Assembly: GCF_049243985.1 (NCBI RefSeq)
Contig: NC_135377.1
Coordinates: 68,210,145 to 68,274,144 of the forward strand
DNA from: Paroedura picta
Lineage: Eukaryota > Chordata > Lepidosauria > Squamata > Gekkonidae
Direction: 5' to 3'
Length of the DNA stretch: 64,000 bases
Positions 44,072-52,364 of the stretch are shown here, piece by piece. The translations under genes were made by a program, and so were the position numbers. The first letter of the stretch is position 1, and each line of letters starts with the position of its first letter. The notes below the pieces were generated by a model. The model was not told the origin of the DNA and searched no databases. It saw nothing but the letters and a program-made list of their open reading frames with translations.

Positions 44072-44216
44072 ATTACATGAATGGCCCAGGATAGTCTGAT
44101 CTCATCAGATCTTGGAAGCGAAGCCAGGTTGACCCTGGCTAGTATTTCAGTCGGAGCAAACCCTATGGGTTTGCTGTAAGTTGGCTAAGACTTGACAGTG
44201 CTTTTCACCACCCTGC
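44072..44216 (+). repeat. 5S-rRNA-derived SINE, head and tail
   Basis: The head carries 'GTCTGATCTCATCAGATCTTGGAAGC', 'GCCAGGTTGACCCTGGCTAGTATTTC', the 5S internal control region (box A through box C) with moderate divergence. The tail 'GTTTGCTGTAAGTTGGCTAAGACTTGACAGTGC' matches a known reptile SINE tail pattern (...GACTTGAC-GGCAC). Confidence 0.85.
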
Positions 44217-44505
44217 ATTGCATTGACAGTAACAATTGTGATCAGTCCAGATTAGCACTGAATGTTAAATTACAGGGAAGTGTACTATACAAGCCCTCGG
44301 TTGTAGCTGGAAAAATCCTGGCCAGTATTTTGGCTGAGTATCTAAAAATGTGAATCTCACATCTCGAGAATATAAATCAAGTTCTGGGTGACAGTTGTCT
44401 GATGTTATTGATGTTCCATGGTGAGTTTTCCAACCAGCATTCCTGCTGCTTAAATAGAAAGAAGAACTGTTTTTTGTACCCCCCATTTTTTTAATACCTG
44501 AAGGA

Positions 44506-44812
44506 GCCTTGGTGTAGTGGTTAGGAGTGCGGACTTCTAATCTGGAGAGCTGGGTTCGATTCTGCATTCCCCCACATGCAGCCAGCTGGGTGACCCTGGG
44601 CTTCCCACAGTGCTGATAAAACTGTTCTGACCGAGCAGGAATATCAGGGCTTTCTCAGCCTCACCTCCCTCACAGGGTGTCTGTTTTGGGGAGAGGAAAG
44701 GGAAGATGATTGTAAGCCGCTTTGAGACTCCTTCAGGTAGAGAAAAAGCGGCATATAAGAACCAACTCTTCTTCTTCTTCTTCTTCTTCTTCTTCTTCTT
44801 CCTCCTCCTCCC
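44506..44812 (+). repeat. CORE-SINE, full length, youngest-looking copy
   Basis: Head 'GGAGCCTTGGTGTAGTGGTTAGGAGTGCGGACTTCTAATCTGG', B-box 'GGTTCGATTCTGC', core 'CAGCTGGGTGACCCTGGGC', 3' segment 'TTGTAAGCCGCTTTGAGACTCC', 'AAAAGCGGCATATAAGAACC' and a long CTT tail. Confidence 0.92.
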
Positions 44813-44945
44813 AAATCAGGAACCCAGTGAGGTAGGTGGGACTGAGAGAGCTCAGAGAGAAATGTGACTGGTCCAAGGTCACCCAGCTGGTTGCATGTAG
44901 GGAAGTGGGGAATAAAACTTGGTTCTCTAGATTAGACCCATCATT
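44813..44945 (-). repeat. CORE-SINE fragment (reverse)
   Basis: Follows the CTT tail of the plus-strand copy directly. It holds the complement of the head and core ('GGTCCAAGGTCACCCAGCTGGTTGCATG', 'GGTTCTCTAGATTAGACCC'); the 3' segment is missing. Confidence 0.75.
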
Positions 44946-45153
44946 TTTAACTGACTTTCAGGAAAGGAGAGGCTACTTTTCACCCCCCCCTCCCCCAGTG
45001 CTAATTTGGTGATCAGGGGACCAGCATGTACAGAAACCTTGTGAGATTGGGGGAAGGGATGGGGTAGGGACATGAACCGAGTAAGACTGAATAATAATTT
45101 TTAAAAAAAGCTGGATCCAACCCTATATATTTATTGCGTTTGCTTCACAGGGA

Positions 45154-45211
<58 letters not shown>

Positions 45212-45300
45212 TAGACTTGTTACTCGCCTCTCCCCGGAGGCTTGACCCAAAATTCACAATAATACACAAAATAAAACAACAAAACAGATGCGGCAAAAAC
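45154..45300. repeat. (ATT)n tract followed by an L2-type end (reverse)
   Basis: About eighteen ATT units (45154-45211) precede 'GACTTGTTACTCGCCTCTCCCCGGAGG', the reverse of an L2-type 3' end whose tail the ATT repeat would be. Confidence 0.75.
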
Positions 45301-45514
45301 AAGTACCCCAGCTCACCCATTCTAGAGGGTTGATGAGTGATGGAAAACAGAGGGTGCTGATTACATTTTGCTACTGCTGCCACACTGCTATAAGGGGGCC
45401 AGATCTTCCTTGCGGCCTTACTTATATCAACTACTACATTTGAATTTGTTACACAAAATGTGGCATGCTTGGCTCTGGATTCCAGATACATTTGCAATAA
45501 TTCTATAAGATAGG

Positions 45515-45830
45515 TCTAATATATATTGGCCCCTTGCCCCCGAACTGCCCCTTGGCCCCTTGCCCCCGAACTGACAAGCGGAGGGCCCAGTCAGCTGGCA
45601 CAGATGCGGCGGGACTGTCCTTTGGCCCAGCCCGAAGCCCTACAGTCCAGGGGAGCCAGCCGGGGGTGGGGGCTTCGAGACTGGCCTTCAGTGTGTGGGG
45701 GGGGTGTGTGCCCAGGATTTAGCGCAGGGCTCAAAGCCCCGTGCTGAAGCGGGGGGCGCCTGGCCTCCCATGCCCCCCCACTGCCTGCTAGCGACTGCTG
45801 TATTTCTTATACAGTGGGCTTAATTTCTAG
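45515..45830 (+). mobile_element. GC-rich insert with a Helitron-like 3' end
   Basis: A roughly 280-bp GC-rich block in AT-rich DNA ends in a hairpin (CTGTAT 45798-45803, loop TTCTT, ATACAG 45809-45814; extended by two wobble pairs and one C-G). After a further 9-12 bases comes CTAG (45827-45830), followed by T. Hairpin, short spacer and CTRR-T is the signature of a Helitron 3' terminus. The 5' end is unresolved: a TC is at 45515 but is preceded by G rather than A. A direct repeat ('CCCCTTGCCCCCGAACTG' twice) is at 45532-45573. There is no coding sequence. Confidence 0.5.
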
Positions 45831-46106
45831 TATACACAATAATTCTATACGGTAGGTCTATATTCAACATGTATTGTCAAGATGGGTGACAAATTTTGAA
45901 GTACAGAATTCTAGGATCTGGGTGGAGCCACAGGGATGAGCCAAATACGTCTCTTGTTGGCTATAGCCATACACATATAAATACATTTATGTTTGCTTCT
46001 GAAAAGAATGGAATAAGCCTGCCCTTTGTTTGTAGTCTGAGGCGGAGATGTTCAACAAGGACATGTCTTAGCAGCTTAAGTCTTCTTTGCAGCTGCCACC
46101 CATCTC

Positions 46107-46728
46107 AATACCTCATTATTGGGAGGACTGGTAAATACTCCAGAAGATAGAGACAGAGTTCAACGAGATCTGAACACAATGGAAAAAATGGGCAAATGAG
46201 AACAAGATGCAATTTAATAAAGATAAGTGTAAAGTTCTGCATCTGGGTCAGAAAAATGAAAAGCATGCCTACTGGATGGGGCATATGCTTCTAGGTAACA
46301 CTGTGTGTGAACCAGACCTTGGGGTACTTGTGGATTGTAAACTAAACATGAGCAGGCAGTGTGATGCAGCGGTAAAAAAGGCAAATGCCATTTTGGGCTG
46401 TATCAACAGGGGTATCACATCAAAATCACAAGATGTCATAGTCCCATTGTATACAGCACTGGTCAGACCACACCTGGAGTACTGTGTGCAGTTCTGGAGG
46501 CCTCACTTCAAGAAGGATGTAGATAACATTGAAAGGGTACAGAGGAGAGCGACGAGGATGATCTGGGGCCAAGGGACCAAGCCCTATGAAGATAGGTTGA
46601 GGGATTTGGGAATGTTCAGCCTGGAGAAAAGGAGGTTGAGAGGGGACATGATAGCCCTCTTTAAGTATTTGGAAGGTTGTCACTTGGAGGAGGGCAGGAT
46701 GCTGTTTCTGCTGACTTTGAGACATTAA
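46107..46728 (+). mobile_element. CR1 LINE ORF2 fragment (RT C-terminal part)
   Basis: A continuous frame of about 173 codons from 46207 carries the usual end of CR1 reverse transcriptase: 'FNKDKCKVLHLGQKN', 'DLGVLVDCKLNMSRQCDAAV', 'LVRPHLEYCVQFWRPHFKKD', 'IERVQRRATRMIWG' and 'LGMFSLEKRRLRGDMIALFK'. The 100 bases upstream continue the same ORF in another frame. It ends abruptly near 46711, so both ends of the LINE are missing. Confidence 0.93.
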
Positions 46729-47087
46729 TGATTTGAGGCAAAAACCCTGTTCCTGTTACAATGAACCCACATACAATCCATGTGCAATATGCATTTGCTT
46801 TTTTGCTTAATTCATGTATTAAGTAATTCCCCTGCTATGTTCAATGTATATACAGCTCAACATGAGATGCAACCACATTTATCCAGGTACTGATCTCCAG
46901 TTTCATTTGAAAAGTGAATGCTTGTTGGATCTTTCTTACAAACAGATGTATGCACGCACTGGCAGAATGTACATTTGAACACAACTAGGTTCAGGCCTAC
47001 ATAGATGCTACAATCACACAAGAGTGACAAAATACTCTGGGGTTCAGCTTGTTTACATGGCACTTTTATGCATGAATGTAGGCAATG

Positions 47088-47335
47088 TAATGAAGAAGAG
47101 GAGGAGGAAGGTTTTTCAATATCCTGCTTTCCTCTGTTCTAAGGAGTCTCAGAGCAGCTCACAATTGCCTTCCCTTCCTCTCCCCACAACAGACGCCTTG
47201 TAAAGTTGGTGAGGCTGAAAGATCTCTGAGGGAACCATGACTGGCCCAAGGTCACCCAGAAGGCTTTGTGTGGAGGAGTGGAGAATCAAACTCGGTTCTC
47301 TGCCACTCTTAACCACTACACCATTGTGGCCCTCG
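47088..47335 (-). repeat. CORE-SINE, full length
   Basis: Minus-strand copy: GAAGAAGAGG tail, 3' block, core (complement of 'CTGGGTGACCTTGGGCC') and a head ending at 'GGGCCACAATGGTGTAGTGG' (complement). Confidence 0.8.
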
Positions 47336-47813
47336 GCATAGGAAAATGTTGCTGATTTCACACAAAAAAAATTCTGGAAACATCCTACCTTCTTGGTTCT
47401 TACACATTTTTGCCAGTCAGTCTAGAGGTCAAAAAATAAAGGCCTTGGGGGGGGGGGTGATGGTTTGGTAAGGCTAACCACAGTGAAGGGCTAAGGAAAC
47501 TGATTCACCAGCATCGATACTTGAGTCAAGACTGAATCATGGACTTTCAGGATCACACGCTTGAGAACATGAGCTACTTAAAAGCTCTCTGGATGGAGCA
47601 CATACAGAAGTTCATGTTTCTAAACACAAATCTAAATGCAGCATGTGAGAAGGCATGATTTAGAATGTAGAATTTCCTGTCATAGCTCTCCCACTGCAAA
47701 TTTCGATGTTCTTTGGAGTTTCAGAAATGTTTCCTTTCCTGTTTCTGCCCCTTTAACTGATTCTCAGCTGTTTCGGTATTTTATGCCTCATGGAACATAC
47801 CAAATTATTTTTG

Positions 47814-48084
47814 TCAGCGGGGTCTAGTTCCCAATAAGTGATAAATTCTGGCACCATGTATATCCTTCCCCAAATGACAAACTCTTGATTTCTGCTTGTC
47901 AGCAGCTGCATTGTATGCAGAAAATAGTGTTATAGCACAACAGACTCTGTCTAAATTTCTATTCTGTATGCCAAGTATTGTCAAGAGATCAGAGTGGTCG
48001 TGACCATCCAGGTCAGGGCAAATTTCTATTCCATTAATAAAACTTCTGTCATCAACAAGTGTTAACTGTAGCAGCATGGGCATT
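47814..48084 (-). other. Exon-like open frame, not assigned
   Basis: About 90 codons are open on the minus strand. They start just after an acceptor-like sequence ('TTTTTGAAG...TTTGTGTTTGCAG', ending about 48083) and run to a TGA at about 47816. The translation includes 'LVDDRSFINGIEICPDLDG' and 'LLTILGIQNRNLDRV'. No family is recognised with confidence. It could be an exon of an unlisted gene, a relic or chance. Confidence 0.25.
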
Positions 48085-48663
48085 TCTGCAAACACAAAGC
48101 ATCAAGCCTCTTCAAAAAGATGAGGCGCTTCCCACATGATCTGTACTTAAAAATTTGAAGATGACATTTATCATTCCCATTTCTTTTGAATTCTGCAACT
48201 GCTGATTTTTCAATTCAGTGCCAATTACCAGAATTTGCGTATGAGGCACTGCAGCTTTCTAGCACCCTCTGTTGTCTTATTCTGTTAATGCTACAGTAGA
48301 TGAAAGTTTACAAAGAAAATATATCCTATTTCTGTTTAGTATCAGTAGCCGAGCCATGACTAGTCCTTGATTTCAGAAGGTTGGTTGGGGTTCCACCTTT
48401 CATTCTTCTTTCTCTTCCTGCTCCTTCTCCTTTAACACTTTTGACCTTCGTTTCTTCATATTGCCCAGTTTACTGCTTCGACCATGACTGAAATTTAGAA
48501 ACTGTGAGATTGAGGAGGGAAGCTTTTTGTCTGGAAACAATTCTGAAAAAACTAATGGCCAATGCTAGAATCCAGGTCTCATGCTAGCATTGCCACAGCT
48601 GGATTGAATTCAGTGGATTTATTTTATTCTAGAGTGATGTTTAAAATGTCAATATCCTGACCT

Positions 48664-48795
48664 GGGCCTAGTCTGCACACAATAGATATTGCACTTTCAA
48701 TGCACTTTAGAAGTAGATTTTCCTGTTCTGCCCAGGAAAATCCAGCTGCCAAAGCACATTGAAAGTGCAGTATCCTATGTGTGCAGACTGGGCCC
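48664..48795. other. 132-bp imperfect hairpin (MITE-like)
   Basis: The left arm from 'GGGCCTAGTCTGCACACA' and the right arm to 'TGTGTGCAGACTGGGCCC' pair over about 58 bp with few mismatches. The 7-nt loop TTCTGCC is enclosed by TTTTCCTG/CAGGAAAA. No clear target duplication is seen. Confidence 0.75.
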
Positions 48796-49578
48796 TGGTT
48801 GGCCTGGGTTAGCCTTGGAAAAAGGGGGATGACCCTGGTTAGTATTTGAATGCTGCTCAGAATTCCAAACCTTTGTCTTTGTTCCCATAATGCTCTGCTC
48901 CACTAGTTTTCCCAGCTGCTTGGAGAAAAAATGTCTTGCACCCTCCATGCCATTAAAAACTTCAGCTGCCCATTTCCACACATTAAGCCTCTGCTAAAGG
49001 GGCAGGATATATATTTGACAGGTTGTTTGGCAACCTGATTCTATAGAAATTATGTATAATTAAAATAAATATTCAAGGGAATGTGTGCTACAATTCTCAC
49101 ATTACTTTCCAGGTGCAACTGAGGATGGCCTAGTTTATAAGATGCCATTAGGAAACATTTCAGACCCACATTGGCTGCTACAGACCTTTGAACTGTCACA
49201 ATACTTGTTTTTCTGTCAAGGATCTCAGGGTGGAGTATTTTTTACCCTTACAACCATTCTAAGAAGTAGGTTAAGCCTGCAGCCTCAGTTTGCTTTGGGG
49301 CTGTTCAGGAAAGGGAGCTTAACCCTTGTACTTGTTCCACAACCTGAAAACTGCACTTTGTTCTAATGTTAGTACTTTAAAGGACAAAAGATTATTTCTC
49401 TCTCCCCACTTCCTATGAAAATACTAGCAGCATAGTAGGGAGCTCAGATTTTCATAGCACATCCCAGGGGAAGATGAAGGGTTAGATCTGGGTCTCCAAA
49501 TGCTTAGTCTCTAACTACTATCCCATGTTGCCTCTCAAAGGGCCACAAGAAGTGGCAGTGCAACAGATCCATCTAAGG

Positions 49579-49648
49579 CAGGGGTGGCCAAAGTGTGGCT
49601 CTCTAGATATCCATGGACATCTGGAGAGCCACACTTTGCTGATCCCTG
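49579..49648. mobile_element. Foldback hAT element, internally deleted (70 bp)
   Basis: The ends are CAGGGGTG and GATCCCTG. Flanks ATCTAAGG (49571-49578) and ATCTAAGA (49649-49656) match at 7 of 8. Only the outer parts of the two arms remain. Confidence 0.85.
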
Positions 49649-49740
49649 ATCTAAGAGATGGGGTGAGGACTTTTGTCAGCTTAAGCCTATCTCAGTTTTG
49701 CATCAGTGTCTCCCCAGCCTTAGATTGACTGCTTCTCTAT

Positions 49741-49923
49741 GACCATTTACGCACTGGGAACTTCATTGCCCCAGCTCCCGTGCAGCAGTACAAATCGGGA
49801 GTGGATGAGGTGCATGGGGCCAAATGCTCCCCTGTGTGGGTGCAGGAAGAGGTGGGGCAACCAGCCATGACTAAACCTCCAGCCTGCAGCCCAGCATGAA
49901 ACCTCCAGTGCATATAAATGGTC
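49741..49923. mobile_element. Short inverted-terminal MITE, possibly Harbinger-type
   Basis: The left end GACCATTTACGCACTGG pairs with the right end CCAGTGCATATAAATGGTC (a 2-base bulge). The flanks are TAT on both sides. The interior is moderately GC-rich and non-coding. Confidence 0.55.
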
Positions 49924-50529
49924 TATAAAACTAGGGTCCAGAGGAAAATGTCCTGTCAATTCCTTTAGCACAGGCTTAATGAGAAGCTGAAGCTTTTTGA
50001 AGCATGGAGGTAAACATCACCTGCTAGATAACACCCTATTAAGCCTTTATTTAAAGGGGCAGGGCATTCCCCCCAGGAAGTTATTTGATACACGTTATTT
50101 ATAACAGAGATGAAAGGTGAATTACAGAGTGTTAAATCCATACAGTCAACAGGATGGCAACAGGATTAGCAATGTAATAGGATTAGAATTGCAGTCTGAA
50201 ACCAAGGAGACATCCATGAGAAAGTTGAAATGAAGCATAAAAATTGACCTGTTGAACAATGTGGAAATTACACAGGATAATACATACTGAAACAAATAGC
50301 CTGTACTATACATTAGTTCATAGTCTTTTTTTCCTTTAATTCATCTTTCTGAACCATCCTATCATAGCTGTTTCTCAAACATAGTACTATATAGCACCGC
50401 AAGGGACCCTCAATGGTACTGCAACATGGTTTTCAAAACGGCAGCTGGGGACAGCCCTCCCACCCTGTGCCTGCTATTTCTGCCTCCAAGTCAAAAGGAA
50501 AAACATCAGTTTCAATTTGTTTTAAATCT

Positions 50530-50765
50530 ACCCTTATTTGAGCAGGTTGGCCCACCCCCTCCTCAAGTGGCCAATGATTGGCCTGGAGGGAGTAGGAAGG
50601 GGAGGGGCCCTGGCCCTTTAAACTTTTGCTGGTTGATTCTCCTTCGCTTCTGGAGGCGTGTGTGTGGCAGGCAGGCATGGTCAACTGACATCACTTCCTA
50701 GATCTTGAAGCCTGAAAAAGATTTCAGCGGTACCCCCAGAATCAAAAGGCTGAAGAAAGCTGCAT
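50530..50765 (-). mobile_element. hAT element, 'CAGCCTTTCTCAAC' family, diverged
   Basis: Minus orientation: 'GTGGCCAATGATTGGCCTGGAGGGAGTAGG', 'TCTTGAAGCCTGAAAAAGATTTCAGCGGTACCCCC' and 'AAAAGGCTGAAGAAAGCTGCA'. Confidence 0.6.
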
Positions 50766-50944
50766 TATACTATTGCCTTATTACCTGGGTAAGAAAGCCC
50801 TCCTGTATAATTCAATTTTGCAGTTTGAGAAATATTTCCCAAACCGACTAGGCAGACCATTCCCTAACAGAGAATGCCATGTAGGCTCTGCTGAGAAGAG
50901 TGAAGCTGTCATGGTGGAGAGGCAGACAGAGGCCATGAAGTGCT

Positions 50945-50981
50945 TTCTATGGGATGTGCCACAGTGGCACATCCCATAGAA
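50945..50981. other. Perfect 37-bp palindrome
   Basis: Arm TTCTATGGGATGTGCCAC (50945-50962), a single A (50963), arm GTGGCACATCCCATAGAA (50964-50981). All 18 pairs match. It lies in unassigned sequence. Confidence 0.95.
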
Positions 50982-50984
50982 CTT

Positions 50985-52180
50985 CTACAAATGTTGAATC
51001 CTGGCTTTGCCACACTATGTACCGCTGCATTCTCTTTGAATTAACCACAGCAGACATTTGGTGTACCCTGGTTTGGTTTTAATGCTGCAAGGAACAAAAT
51101 ATATGAATGGATCTCCATATTTTCCCCATTCTATCGCTTAAAAAAATGATATGGATACATGATCAAAGACTGGGTTAGAATATCTTATATTATACATTAG
51201 TTAAAAAAAACATTACTTTGGAAAGAACACAAGACTGTACTAAGCTAATCAAAATGGTTTGGACTTTCACGTAATAGACAGAGCCATAATTATATCTGTG
51301 TATTTTAAGGGAAAACACATTCTCACCATCTGTGGAAACAGATTCCCTGATGAAGGCTCCTATTATGTTCATACATAAGAACCGCTGGGGCTTTTGCTGA
51401 GACGTCATCCAGGAGACCAGATGGACATCTCTGTACCTCTTCTGCCTTTATAAACCTACTCCTCCGTGCATTTGCTGCACTATGTCTCCACAGTAAATCT
51501 GCATAGGCATGTGGGTTAGAAAGTCCTTCCCATATAAGTACTAGGGTTGTCAACAGTTTGGTGAAATATGTGTCTGATGAAGCTCTTCACAGCATGGAGA
51601 TGAAAAGCATTACCTAAGTTAAATAACATCCCATTGAGCCTCTATTAAGGGGACAGGTTATTTTTCCTCCAGTCTGTTGGCAGCCTTAAATAAGGCACGG
51701 GAGCTGAACGTGGTCTGGAAATCCAGATAGGGATCTTATCTCCCACTGCCCTGTTGATAACAGAACACATGAAACCAGGAGGGACTCCATTCACACACAG
51801 CTTCTTTGTGGGCTCAAGTTTAGGTTCTTTTTCTAATGAAGCAAACGGCTCGCCTCTGCCTTTCCAGTCGTGCATAATGGGAGCATCAGCTGCAGCATTT
51901 TCATGACTGGAATGATTTCCATCTCCAAAGCATGACTGACTTGCTTGTCCAATCCGAAAGTCCAAAGGGAGAAGTTAAAATGTTGTACTCTGTGGATGGG
52001 GATCCTATCAATGGAAATGTTCTTGTGGATCCAAGATACTGTTTTTAAACCAGGGAAGAGGAATGGGGGGAGGCAGGAAATCCAAAGGTAGCAAAATGAG
52101 TTACTAGAATAATTTCTATACCCTAAACAGCTGATGCTTCTAGAATACAGAAAGAATATCGATTTCCCCCACTATGTGTT
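50985..52180. other. Unassigned sequence downstream of TMEM14C
   Basis: No gene or recognisable repeat. Two similar segments near 49975-50060 and 51580-51665 ('ATGGAGGTAAACATCACCTGCTAGATAACACC...AAAGGGGCAGG' and 'ATGGAGATGAAAAGCATTACCTAAGTTAAATAACATCC...AAGGGGACAGG') suggest an unnamed repeat. A related piece is at 48960-49010. Confidence 0.4.
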
Positions 52181-52187
52181 ATTTTTT

Positions 52188-52193
52188 TTTAAT
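52188..52193 (-). terminator. TMEM14C: Possible TMEM14C polyadenylation signal (ATTAAA)
   Basis: ATTAAA on the gene's strand, about 115 bases past the stop codon. No canonical AATAAA was noticed nearer. Tentative. Confidence 0.3.
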
Positions 52194-52306
52194 TAGACCA
52201 TTAAATGATTGGTGTGTGCTTTCATTCTTTCTCTCCCTGGCACAGTACATTCAGCCTGGCCCATAACGTTTTTTGGTCTGCATGTTGAGTCTCACGGGAT
52301 GTCCAC

Positions 52307-52364
52307 TTATCCTTCGTGTGGCTTTTCGTACATCTTCAGTCCAAGCCTCCCAACCATCAGCAAG
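52307..52364 (-). CDS. TMEM14C: TMEM14C last coding exon
   Basis: Residues 89-107 and the TAA stop (52309-52307). The acceptor is TTTCTTTAAAG before CTTGCTGATGG. The first base completes the Ser codon split across the junction (AG|C). Confidence 0.93.

Noticed and set aside
44086-44165. A 5S rRNA gene
   Set aside because: Diverged from functional 5S, missing its 5' start, and fused to a SINE tail.
44763-44812. A CRISPR-like or minisatellite array
   Set aside because: It is the simple CTT tail of a CORE-SINE; the other regular tracts are microsatellites.
46207-46728. A 173-codon frame that could be taken for a host gene
   Set aside because: It is the C-terminal part of CR1 LINE reverse transcriptase.
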